Origin: Azoarcus olearius
Lineage (GTDB): Bacteria > Pseudomonadota > Gammaproteobacteria > Burkholderiales > Rhodocyclaceae
Direction of reading: 5' to 3'
DNA: 64,000 nt
Assembly (NCBI RefSeq): GCF_001682385.1
Contig: NZ_CP016210.1
Span: forward strand, 744,001-808,000
Part shown: in pieces, positions 1 to 7,821 of the stretch
How positions within the stretch are numbered: position 1 is the stretch's first letter
How the letters are laid out: the number at the start of each line of letters is the position of its first letter
Translations under genes and position numbers: made by a program
The notes under the pieces: model-generated
Seen by the model: only the letters and a program-made list of their open reading frames with translations
The model's database searches: none
What the model was told of the DNA's origin: nothing

Positions 1-1
1 C

Positions 2-1615
2 GCGCTGGTCGCGCTGCAGACCATGCTCAAGCACCAGACGCTGGCGGGCAATTTCCCGATGCGCCTGCGCTGGAACTTCCACCGCCTGATGTTGGGCCAG
101 AGCATGGCCTTCTACCAGGACGAGTTTGCCGGCCGGGTGGCGGCCAAGGTGATGCAGACGGCGCTCGCGGTGCGCGACACGTGCCTGATCCTCACCGACA
201 TCCTGGTGTTCGTGGTGATCTACTTCGTCACGCTGGCGGCGGTGGTGGGCAGCTTCGACGCCTGGCTGCTGCTGCCCTTCCTCGGCTGGATCGGGTGCTA
301 TCTCACCGCGCTGCGCTGGTTCGTGCCGCGCCTGTCGGCGGTGTCGCGCGCGCAGGCGGACGCCCGCGCGCTGATGACCGGGCGCATCACCGACGCCTAC
401 ACCAACATCGCCACGGTGAAGCTGTTCTCGCACGCGGGGCGCGAGGCCTCGTACGCGCGCGCGGCGATGAAGGAGTTCATGGTGACGGTGCATGGCCAGA
501 TGCGGCTGGTGAGCGGCATCGAGGTCATCAATCACAGCCTCAGCATGGGCTTGATCCTGAGCACCGCCGGGGTGGCGCTGTGGCTGTGGACGCAGGGCCA
601 GGTGGGCATCGGCGCGGTGGCGGCGGCGACCGCGATGGCGCTGCGGCTGAACGGCATGTCGCACTGGGTGATGTGGGAGCTGGCTTCGCTGTTCGAGCAT
701 GTCGGCACCGTGCAGGACGGCATCAACACCCTGGCGCGGCCGCACGTGGTGGTCGACCGCCCTGATGCGCGCCCGCTGCAGGTGAGCCGCGGCGAGATCC
801 GCTTCGAGTCGCTGTCCTTCAGCTACGGCGAACGCGATCCGCAGGCGCGCAAGGTCATCGATGCGCTCGACCTGGTGATCCGGCCGGGCGAGAAGATCGG
901 CCTGGTGGGGCGCTCGGGCGCGGGCAAATCGACCATCGTGAATCTGCTGCTGCGCTTCTACGACGTGGACCAGGGCCGCATCCTGATCGACGGCCAGGAC
1001 ATTGCCGGGGTGACGCAGGACAGCCTGCGCGCGCAGATCGGCATGGTCACGCAGGACACCTCGCTGCTGCACCGCTCCGTGCGCGACAACATCCTGTATG
1101 GCCGCCCGGACGCGAGCGACGAGGACATGATCGCCGCCGCCCGCCGCGCCGAAGCGCACGAATTCGTCCAGGGGCTGGGCGATCCGCAGGGACGCCGGGG
1201 CTACGATGCTCACGTCGGCGAGCGCGGGGTCAAGCTCTCCGGCGGGCAGCGCCAGCGCATCGCGATCGCGCGGGTGATGCTGAAGGACGCGCCCATCCTG
1301 TTGCTGGACGAGGCCACCAGCGCGCTCGACTCCGAGGTCGAGGCCGCGATCCAGGCCAGCCTGTACCGGCTGATGGAAGGCAAGACGGTGGTGGCGATCG
1401 CCCACCGGCTATCGACGATCGCGGCGATGGACCGGCTGATCGTGCTCGACCGCGGCCGCATCGTCGAGGAAGGCGACCACCGCAGCCTGCTGGCGCGCGG
1501 CGGTCTCTACGCGCGGCTGTGGGCTCACCAGAGCGGCGGTTTCCTCGGCGAGGAAGCGGATGACGAGCTGTCGCCCCCCGCGGGCGGCGCCAGCCGGCTG
1601 GCCGAGCCGGTGTGA
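2..1615 (+). CDS. ABC transporter, fused permease-ATPase (5' truncated)
   Basis: The reading frame is open to the window edge, so the N-terminus lies outside; about 537 residues are visible. The first 200 or so residues are hydrophobic helices of an exporter-type transmembrane domain. The rest is a nucleotide-binding domain with Walker A GRSGAGKST, signature LSGGQRQR, Walker B ILLLDEATSALD and the switch histidine in AIAHRLST. This is the MsbA/ABCB half-transporter architecture, which works as a homodimer in the inner membrane. The substrate cannot be read from the sequence. The next gene starts 7 bp downstream on the same strand and is probably co-transcribed. Confidence 0.9.
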   Translation, partial: ALVALQTMLKHQTLAGNFPMRLRWNFHRLMLGQSMAFYQDEFAGRVAAKVMQTALAVRDTCLILTDILVFVVIYFVTLAAVVGSFDAWLLLPFLGWIGCYLTALRWFVPRLSAVSRAQADARALMTGRITDAYTNIATVKLFSHAGREASYARAAMKEFMVTVHGQMRLVSGIEVINHSLSMGLILSTAGVALWLWTQGQVGIGAVAAATAMALRLNGMSHWVMWELASLFEHVGTVQDGINTLARPHVVVDRPDARPLQVSRGEIRFESLSFSYGERDPQARKVIDALDLVIRPGEKIGLVGRSGAGKSTIVNLLLRFYDVDQGRILIDGQDIAGVTQDSLRAQIGMVTQDTSLLHRSVRDNILYGRPDASDEDMIAAARRAEAHEFVQGLGDPQGRRGYDAHVGERGVKLSGGQRQRIAIARVMLKDAPILLLDEATSALDSEVEAAIQASLYRLMEGKTVVAIAHRLSTIAAMDRLIVLDRGRIVEEGDHRSLLARGGLYARLWAHQSGGFLGEEADDELSPPAGGASRLAEPV

Positions 1616-1622
1616 GGCGGCG

Positions 1623-2171
1623 ATGAGCACGATGAAATACCTCGCCGGCTACCCGGCGCCGCTGGTTGCCCAGGTGAGCGCGCTGATGGAGGAGGGCCGG
1701 CTGGCGGCAATGCTGGCCGGGCGCTACCGGACGGCACACGCGGTGCGCACCGACGCCGCGCTGTACGACTACGTGGCCGGTCTGAAGGCCGAATTCATGC
1801 GCAAGGCCGAGCCGCTGTCGCGCGTGCAGTACGACAACACGCTGCATGTCGTGCGCCACGCGCTCGGAACCCACACCGCGATCTCGCGCGTGCAGGGCAG
1901 CAAACTCAAGGCGAAGCGCGAAATCCGCATCGCCAGCCTGTTCCGCGAAGTGCCGGACGAGTTCCTGCGCATGATCGTGGTGCACGAACTCGCCCACCTG
2001 AAGGAGCGCGAGCACGACAAGGCCTTCTACCAGCTATGCACCCACATGGAACCGGCCTACCACCAGTACGAGTTCGACCTGCGGGTGTATCTGTGCCACC
2101 TCGAGGCCGGCGGCGCGCGCTTGTGGGGCGCGGGCGGGACCGCGCCCGCGGCGGCGGGCGCAGGCCACTGA
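1623..2171 (+). CDS. YgjP/DUF45-type metallopeptidase-like protein
   Basis: The protein has 182 residues. The zinc motif HELAH (residues 121-125) is followed by a third candidate ligand at His131 in EREHDKAF. This matches the YgjP-like domain (DUF45, related to SprT/M48 metallopeptidases). There is no signal peptide, so it is probably cytosolic. I chose the ATG at 1623, just after the upstream stop; an in-frame ATG at 1560 would overlap the transporter gene. The biological substrate of this family is not well established, so only the fold and zinc site are claimed. Confidence 0.8.
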   Translation: MSTMKYLAGYPAPLVAQVSALMEEGRLAAMLAGRYRTAHAVRTDAALYDYVAGLKAEFMRKAEPLSRVQYDNTLHVVRHALGTHTAISRVQGSKLKAKREIRIASLFREVPDEFLRMIVVHELAHLKEREHDKAFYQLCTHMEPAYHQYEFDLRVYLCHLEAGGARLWGAGGTAPAAAGAGH

Positions 2172-2211
2172 GCGCGAAAGGCGGCGCCGGGTCAGGCGTC
2201 GCCCGCCGCGA

Positions 2212-2763
2212 TCACATCCGGCTGAGATCCTCGATCGCATCGACCACCATGCTGGTGCCGATCGCGATCATCAGGATGTCGCTCGCGACACGCACGTACT
2301 TGTAGCCCGGCGGCGGCACGCCGATCTCGACCACGAGCGCGGGCGGAAGGTCGTAATAGACCACGTCGCGCGGCAGCGGCCGGCCGCGGCTCCACTTCTT
2401 GGCCTGGCCCGGCGGCATGCAGCCGTTGTGCTTCTTCGCCAGCCCCGGCGGACAGTGGCCGCCCGAGAACTCGCGGTGGTAGTACTCGCGGATGACGGTG
2501 CGCTGGCGGTCGTGGAAGTGCACGTCCACCGATACCGAGGGCGCGCGGCGGTCGTCGCGGTAGTCGCGCTCGCCCCGGCGGTCATCTCCGCGACGGTCGT
2601 CCCGGTCCGGGCCGCCGCGGCCCTTGTCGCGCTGTTCGTGCTTGCCGCCGCCATGGCCGCCGCCGGCCCAGTCGGGCTTCTCCGCGAGGGCGGGGGTGGC
2701 GGCAAGAATGCCCGTCGTCAGGGCGGCGAGCACGCCTGCCTTGAGGGAGGTGCCTGGTCGCAT
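2212..2763 (-). CDS. CigR/RcnB-like periplasmic protein
   Basis: The protein has 183 residues. It starts with a clear signal peptide (hydrophobic run ending in ATPALA, residues about 8-27). A low-complexity stretch rich in Gly, Asp, Arg and His follows, about residues 30-80. The C-terminal half contains REYYHREF, CPPGLAKK and a closing hydrophobic segment with VPPGYKYV-like residues. The C-terminal half resembles RcnB-type proteins, including the Salmonella CigR group. The ATG at 2763 is preferred because it places the signal peptide at the N-terminus and has GGAGA just upstream. The role is unknown; an envelope stress or metal-related role would be a guess. Confidence 0.65.
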   Translation of the reverse strand: MRPGTSLKAGVLAALTTGILAATPALAEKPDWAGGGHGGGKHEQRDKGRGGPDRDDRRGDDRRGERDYRDDRRAPSVSVDVHFHDRQRTVIREYYHREFSGGHCPPGLAKKHNGCMPPGQAKKWSRGRPLPRDVVYYDLPPALVVEIGVPPPGYKYVRVASDILMIAIGTSMVVDAIEDLSRM

Positions 2764-2986
2764 GATCTTCTCCTTGTGTTTGCGCTGTGGCCGCCCTTGC
2801 GTGGGGCTGGCCCGACCGGTTGTCCGGTCTGTGGTCTTGCATCCGCGCGCGCGGGCGCGGGTTTCACGATATGCCGCCTCCGGCGGACAGAGCTGTAAGC
2901 GTCGGTGACGCCCGGCCATGCAGGAGGTACTTTTTCTATGCTGTATAAATATGTAGTATCTCGCGATCCTGTTCCGGGCGTCGCCG

Positions 2987-3598
2987 ATGTCATCGATCTA
3001 CCTGCTCAAGTCGCGTTTCCAGTCCCTGCTTCGCCCCCTGGTGCGCCGGCTTGCGGCCGCGGGCGTCACAGCCAACCAGGTCACGCTCGCCGCGGCCGCC
3101 GTGTCCATCGCGCTGGGCGCGTTGCTGTTCTTCGTGCCGCGGCCGGCGCTGTTCCTGCTGCTGCCGGGGTGGATGTTCCTGCGCATGGCGCTGAACGCCA
3201 TCGACGGCATGCTCGCGCGCGAGTTCGGCCAGAAGTCGGCGCTTGGCGCCTACCTTAACGAACTCGCCGACGTCATCGCCGACGCGGCGCTGTTCCTGCC
3301 GTTCGCACTGGTGCCGCCGTTCGGGTGGGAAAGTGTGGGTGCGGTGACCCTGCTTGCCTCGTGGTCCGAGATGGCCGGCGCCCTCGGGCCGATGGTCGGC
3401 GCGCCGCGTTGCTATGACGGGCCGATGGGCAAGAGCGACCGCGCGTTCCTGTTTGGCGCCCTCGGCCTCTGGCTGGGGCTGGCCGGCACGCTGCCCGGCT
3501 GGCTGGCGTGGGTAATGCCCGCCGCGGCCGCGGCGATCGCGCTCAATCTCATCAACCGCGTGCGCAGCGGCGTGCGCCAGGCTTCTTCGTCCCGTTGA
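2987..3598 (+). CDS. CDP-alcohol phosphatidyltransferase (YnbA-like)
   Basis: The protein has 203 residues and about six membrane helices. Residues 70-95 carry the CDP-OH phosphotransferase motif, D-x2-D-G-x2-A-R-x8-G-x3-D-x3-D, with unusual substitutions. The AR pair (77-78), Gly87, Asp73 and Asp95 are kept, but the first and third Asp positions are Asn70 and Asn91. Such enzymes move a phosphatidyl group from CDP-diacylglycerol to an alcohol in the inner membrane; here the acceptor is unknown. It is the first gene of a cluster resembling E. coli ynbABCD. An AT-rich patch at about 2930-2960 is the likeliest promoter area. The Asn changes may be a subfamily trait or alter metal binding. Confidence 0.85.
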   Translation: MSSIYLLKSRFQSLLRPLVRRLAAAGVTANQVTLAAAAVSIALGALLFFVPRPALFLLLPGWMFLRMALNAIDGMLAREFGQKSALGAYLNELADVIADAALFLPFALVPPFGWESVGAVTLLASWSEMAGALGPMVGAPRCYDGPMGKSDRAFLFGALGLWLGLAGTLPGWLAWVMPAAAAAIALNLINRVRSGVRQASSSR

Positions 3599-3605
3599 GG
3601 GTTAC

Positions 3606-5372
3606 ATGACCACTACCCGTCCGGTCCAGCAACACCATTTCACCACCCACGATGGCGTCGCCCTGTTCTATCGCTACTGGCCCGCCACGGCGCCGCGGCG
3701 CGGCTGCGTGGTGATGTTCCACCGTGGCCACGAGCACTCGGGGCGCATGGCGCATCTGGCCGATGAACTGGCGCTGCCGGAATTCGACATCTTCGCCTGG
3801 GATGCCCGCGGCCACGGCATGTCGCCGGGCGCGCGCGGCGACTCGCCCAGCCTGGGCAGCTCGGTGCGCGACGTGCAGACCTTCATCGAGCATATCCGCG
3901 ACACCTGGGGCATTGCCGAGCAGGACATGGCGGTGCTGGCGCAAAGCGTCGGTGCTGTGCTGGTGAGCACCTGGGCGCACGACTACGCGCCGCGCGTGCG
4001 CTGTCTGGTGCTCGCGTCGCCGGCGTTCAAGGTCAAGCTCTACGTGCCGTTCGCGCGCGCCGGTCTGGCGCTGATGCGGCGCCTGCGCGGCAATTTCTTC
4101 GTCAACAGCTACGTCAAGTCCAAGTTCCTCACGCACGATCCGGCGCGCCAGGCGTCCTACGACGCCGATCCGCTGATCGCGCGCGCGATCTCGGTCAACA
4201 TCCTGCTTGCGCTGTACGAGGCCGGCGAGCGTGTGGTCGCCGACGCGCAGGCGATCACGGTGCCGACGCAGCTGCTGATCTCCGGTGCCGACTGGGTGGT
4301 GCATCACGCGCCCCAGCACGCGTTCTTCGACCGCCTGGGTTCCGCCGTCAAGGAAAAGCACGTGCTGCCCGGCTTCTTCCACGACACCCTGGGCGAGCGC
4401 GACCGCACGCTCGCGATCGACAAGGTGCGCGACTTCATCCTGCGCCAGTTCGCCGCTGCGCCCCAGCGCGTCGGCCTGCTGGAATCGCATCGCCAGGGAC
4501 CAAGCTTTGAAGAAGCGCGCGCGCTCGCGGCGCCGCTGCCGGCGCTCAGCCCGCGAGGGTTGTACTGGAAGGCCTATCGCGCCGGGCTGCGCGTGGGCGG
4601 CTGGCTGTCGGCCGGTGTCCGGCTGGGGCACGACACCGGCTTCGATTCCGGCAGCACGCTCGACTATGTCTATCGCAACACCCCTACGGGCCGTGGCCCG
4701 CTCGCGCCGCTGGGGCGGCTGGTGGACCGGCGGTACCTCGATGCGATCGGTTGGCGCGGTATCCGCCAGCGCAAGCTGAACGTCGAAGAACTGCTGCAGA
4801 AGGCGCTCGCGCTGCTGCAGCGCGACGGCCGCCCGGTGCGGGTGCTCGACATCGCCGCCGGCCACGGCCGTTACGTGCTCGAGGGCCTGGCGCGGGCGCC
4901 CCAGCGCGTGGAAGCCATCCTGCTGCGCGACTTCAGCGAGATCAACGTGCGCGACGGCAGCGCCCTGATCGCCGCGAAGGGGCTGGCGGACATCGCCCGC
5001 TTCGAGCGCGGCGACGCGTTCGACGAGGCGTCGGTCGCCACGGTCCGCCCGCGTCCCACCATCGGCATCGTCTCCGGGCTCTACGAACTCTTTCCCGACA
5101 ACGATGCGGTGCGCCGCTCGCTCGCCGGCATGGCCGCGGCGGTCGAACCCGGTGGCTACCTGATCTACACCGGCCAGCCCTGGCACCCGCAGCTCGAAAT
5201 GATCGCCCGCGCGCTCACCAGCCATCGCGGCGGCGCGGCCTGGGTAATGCGGCGGCGCTCGCAGGCGGAGATGGACCAGCTGGTGGAGGCGGCGGGCTTC
5301 GACAAGCTGGAGCAGCGGGTGGACGAGTGGGGCATCTTCACCGTCTCGCTGGCGCGCCGGCGCGCCGCATGA
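3606..5372 (+). CDS. Fused alpha/beta hydrolase and class I methyltransferase (YnbC-like)
   Basis: The protein has 588 residues in two domains. Residues about 10-280 form an alpha/beta hydrolase of the monoacylglycerol-lipase kind, with an FHRGHEHSGR oxyanion-loop region and Ser114 in the nucleophile elbow AQSVG. Residues about 385-585 form a class I SAM-dependent methyltransferase whose motif I is VLDIAAGHG (413-421). There is no signal peptide. E. coli ynbC has the same architecture. The gene starts 7 bp after the phosphatidyltransferase gene with a GAGGG ribosome site and overlaps the next gene by 4 bp (ATGA). It probably modifies a lipid or its head group, but neither substrate is known. 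Confidence 0.85.
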   Translation: MTTTRPVQQHHFTTHDGVALFYRYWPATAPRRGCVVMFHRGHEHSGRMAHLADELALPEFDIFAWDARGHGMSPGARGDSPSLGSSVRDVQTFIEHIRDTWGIAEQDMAVLAQSVGAVLVSTWAHDYAPRVRCLVLASPAFKVKLYVPFARAGLALMRRLRGNFFVNSYVKSKFLTHDPARQASYDADPLIARAISVNILLALYEAGERVVADAQAITVPTQLLISGADWVVHHAPQHAFFDRLGSAVKEKHVLPGFFHDTLGERDRTLAIDKVRDFILRQFAAAPQRVGLLESHRQGPSFEEARALAAPLPALSPRGLYWKAYRAGLRVGGWLSAGVRLGHDTGFDSGSTLDYVYRNTPTGRGPLAPLGRLVDRRYLDAIGWRGIRQRKLNVEELLQKALALLQRDGRPVRVLDIAAGHGRYVLEGLARAPQRVEAILLRDFSEINVRDGSALIAAKGLADIARFERGDAFDEASVATVRPRPTIGIVSGLYELFPDNDAVRRSLAGMAAAVEPGGYLIYTGQPWHPQLEMIARALTSHRGGAAWVMRRRSQAEMDQLVEAAGFDKLEQRVDEWGIFTVSLARRRAA

Positions 5373-6727
5373 GCCGCCCCGTGCCCGCGCTGGCGCTGCC
5401 GCTGACGGACGGGCGCATCCACTGGCTGCGCAGCATCGGCTGGCTGGTGCTGCTCGGCCCCTTCTTCTTTCTCAGCTACGGCTACGCCAATTCCATGGCC
5501 GCGGCGCGCGGCGTCACCGACGCGCTGTTCTTCGAGTGGGAGCGCGCGATTCCCTTCGTGCCGTGGAGCATCGTGCCGTACTGGTCGATCGACCTGCTCT
5601 ACGGCCTGTCCTTCCTGTGCTGCCGGAGCGCGCAGGCGGTCGATCGCCAGGCGTATCGTCTGCTCGCCGCGCAATGCGTGTCGGTTGCCTGCTTCCTGCT
5701 GTTCCCGCTGCGTTTCGCGTTCGAGCGGCCCGCCGCGGACGGTCTGCCCGGCACCCTGTTCACGCTGCTCGCCGGCTTCGATCAGCCCTACAACCAGGCG
5801 CCCTCGCTGCACATCAGCCTGCTGGTGATCATCTGGGCGTGCTTCGCCCGCGCCGTGCCGGGGCGCTGGCGCGGGGTGGTCCATGTCTGGGCGCTGGCGA
5901 TCGGGCTCTCGGTGCTGACCACCTACCAGCACCACTTCATCGATGTGCCGACGGGCGCCGCGGTGGGCCTGCTGTGCCTCTGGTTGTGGCCGGAGCGCGG
6001 ACCTTCTCCGCTTGCGGGCTGGCGCCGCCGGGCAAGCCGGGGCCGCCTGCGTCTGGCCTTTGCCTACCTGGCCGGCGCGGCCCTTCTCGCAGCGGCCGCG
6101 CTCGCGGTGGGCGGCGTGGCCCTGTGGCTCGCCTGGCCCGCGCTGGCGCTCGCCCTGGTGGCGTTCTGCTACGCCGGGCCGGGGGCGGCGGGATTCCAGA
6201 AGGACGCCACGGGCCACAGCATCGCGGCACGCTGCCTGTTCGCGCCCTACATGCTCGGTGCCTGGCTCAACTCGCGCGCGTGGACGCGCCGCCAGCCGCG
6301 GCCGGACGCGGTTTGCGACGGGGTCTGGGTGGGCCGCATGCCGGACGCGGCGGCGATGCGGGCCGGCGGATTTGCCGCCTTGTTCGACCTGTCCGCCGAA
6401 CTGCCCGCGCCGCGCGGGCCGTGGCGTTACGCCACGCTCCCATGGCTGGATCTGGTGGCGCCGGAATCGTCCGCGCTGATCGCCGCCGCGCGCGGCATCG
6501 AGGCCGAACGGCGGGCTGCCAACGGACCGCTGCTGGTGTGCTGCGCGCTCGGCTATTCGCGCAGTGCCGCCGCCGTCGCGGCCTGGCTGCTGCTCAGCGG
6601 ACGCGCCGCCGATGTCGATCAGGCGGTGGCCATGGTGGCGCGCGCCCGTCCGCGCGTCGTCCTCGGGGACGGCCTGCGCGCGGCGCTGGCAGGCTGCGCC
6701 GCGCAGACGGGCAGCGCCGATGAGTGA
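5369..6727 (+). CDS. PAP2-family phosphatase fused to dual-specificity phosphatase (YnbD-like)
   Basis: The protein has 452 residues. The N-terminal two thirds are hydrophobic, with PAP2-type motifs PSLH and YQHHFIDVPTG supplying the catalytic histidines and aspartate of a lipid phosphatase. Helices near residues 235-275 follow. The C-terminal domain has the cysteine phosphatase loop C-x5-R (Cys392 to Arg398) followed by SAAAVAAWLL, typical of dual-specificity phosphatases. E. coli YnbD has this combination. The start codon overlaps the preceding stop as ATGA, indicating translational coupling. A role in removing phosphate from a lipid intermediate made by the neighbouring enzymes is an inference. 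Confidence 0.83.
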   Translation: MSRPVPALALPLTDGRIHWLRSIGWLVLLGPFFFLSYGYANSMAAARGVTDALFFEWERAIPFVPWSIVPYWSIDLLYGLSFLCCRSAQAVDRQAYRLLAAQCVSVACFLLFPLRFAFERPAADGLPGTLFTLLAGFDQPYNQAPSLHISLLVIIWACFARAVPGRWRGVVHVWALAIGLSVLTTYQHHFIDVPTGAAVGLLCLWLWPERGPSPLAGWRRRASRGRLRLAFAYLAGAALLAAAALAVGGVALWLAWPALALALVAFCYAGPGAAGFQKDATGHSIAARCLFAPYMLGAWLNSRAWTRRQPRPDAVCDGVWVGRMPDAAAMRAGGFAALFDLSAELPAPRGPWRYATLPWLDLVAPESSALIAAARGIEAERRAANGPLLVCCALGYSRSAAAVAAWLLLSGRAADVDQAVAMVARARPRVVLGDGLRAALAGCAAQTGSADE

Positions 6728-7163
6728 CCGCGAGCGCGTGGACGCCGCCGCGCGTGCCGCCGCGTGCGCGGATCTGCTCGCGCTCGGCCGCCCGCTCGGG
6801 CGTGCGTCGGCGGCCCTGGCGCTGTTCGCGCTGGCGGTCCTGATGCTAGGCCGCGAGATCCCCGCGCTGCCGCTGTGGGCGAGCCTGCTGCTGGCGCTGC
6901 CGGCGCAGTACCACGCGTTGCGGGTGGCCTACGACGAGCGGGTGTTCCGGCGCTGGTCCGGACACTGGCTGCACGATCCCGCTGCTGCTCCCGCCGATAC
7001 GATGGCGGCATTCGATCGCGCGCTCGGGCTGGCGCCGGCCGGGCGTTCGCTTGCCGACCGCTGTCGCGGTGCGAGGCGGCTGCTCCAGCGCCAGCTGATC
7101 GCGACCGTGTTGCAGCTGGCATGTCTGGTGGCGGCGGCGCTGTATATTCGCTGGCCTTACTGA
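6720..7163 (+). CDS. Small membrane protein of the ynb-like cluster, unknown function
   Basis: The protein has 147 residues and I do not recognise it. It overlaps the phosphatase gene by 8 bp. Two adjacent hydrophobic segments lie at about residues 29-65 and a third at the C-terminus (about 125-143), with a charged region between. This suggests an inner-membrane protein with a cytosolic loop. The tight overlaps on one side and 29 bp to the acyltransferase gene on the other make co-expression with the lipid enzymes very likely. No catalytic motif is visible; it could be an accessory subunit. The ATG at 6720 is the first start consistent with the hydrophobic layout. Confidence 0.65.
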   Translation: MSDRERVDAAARAAACADLLALGRPLGRASAALALFALAVLMLGREIPALPLWASLLLALPAQYHALRVAYDERVFRRWSGHWLHDPAAAPADTMAAFDRALGLAPAGRSLADRCRGARRLLQRQLIATVLQLACLVAAALYIRWPY

Positions 7164-7192
7164 CAGGCAGGGCATCGGAGCGGGGCGCGGGC

Positions 7193-7816
7193 ATGGGACT
7201 TGAAAGACTCACGGGGTCGGCCCTGTGTGGGTTCGCCAAACTGATCACCGGGGTGAGGGCCACCTGGCGCGACAATGCGCCCGACGCGCGCCAACGCGTG
7301 TATTTCGCCAACCACCGCAGCCATGGCGACTTCCTGCTGATCTGGGCGTCGCTGCCACCCGCGCTGCGGCAATCCACCCGGCCGGTTGCCGGGGCGGACT
7401 ACTGGCTGACGGACCGGCTGCGGCGCTACATCGCGGAGCGGGTGTTCCGCGGGGTGTTGATCGACCGCAGCGCCGCCAGCCGGCAAGCCGACCCGGTGGC
7501 GCAGATGAGCGCGGCGCTGGCCGCTGGTGACTCCCTGATCGTGTTCCCGGAAGGCACGCGCAACCTCGGCGACGGCCTGCTGCCGTTCAAGAGCGGCATC
7601 TATCATCTCGCGCGCGCCAATCCGGCGGTGGAGTTCGTGCCGGTGTGGATCGAGAACCTGGGGCGGGTGATGCCCAAAGGCAGCTACGTGCCGGTGCCGC
7701 TGCTGTGTTCGCTCAGCTTCGGCGGCGCGCTGCAATGGCAGGCCGGCGAGGCCAAGACCGATTTTCTCGCCCGCGCCCGCACGGCGCTGCTCGACCTGGC
7801 CCCCGCACTGGATTGA
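7193..7816 (+). CDS. PlsC-type 1-acylglycerol-phosphate acyltransferase
   Basis: The protein has 207 residues. The H-x4-D acyltransferase motif is at His41-Asp46 (HRSHGD), and the phosphate-binding motif FPEGTR is at 118-123. These are blocks I and III of the PlsC/LPLAT family, which acylates lysophosphatidate or related acceptors at the membrane. It lies inside the ynb-like cluster, 29 bp after the small membrane protein and 5 bp before the CdsA-type gene. It would supply phosphatidic acid, or a variant, for CDP-diacylglycerol synthesis. The E. coli ynb operon has no such gene. The ATG at 7193 puts block I at a normal distance from the N-terminus. Confidence 0.85.
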   Translation: MGLERLTGSALCGFAKLITGVRATWRDNAPDARQRVYFANHRSHGDFLLIWASLPPALRQSTRPVAGADYWLTDRLRRYIAERVFRGVLIDRSAASRQADPVAQMSAALAAGDSLIVFPEGTRNLGDGLLPFKSGIYHLARANPAVEFVPVWIENLGRVMPKGSYVPVPLLCSLSFGGALQWQAGEAKTDFLARARTALLDLAPALD

Positions 7817-7821
7817 CGATC

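Noticed and set aside
3552-5225. Long minus-strand open frame (557 residues)
   Set aside because: It lies antisense to the well-supported hydrolase-methyltransferase gene; the composition is that of a GC-rich shadow frame.
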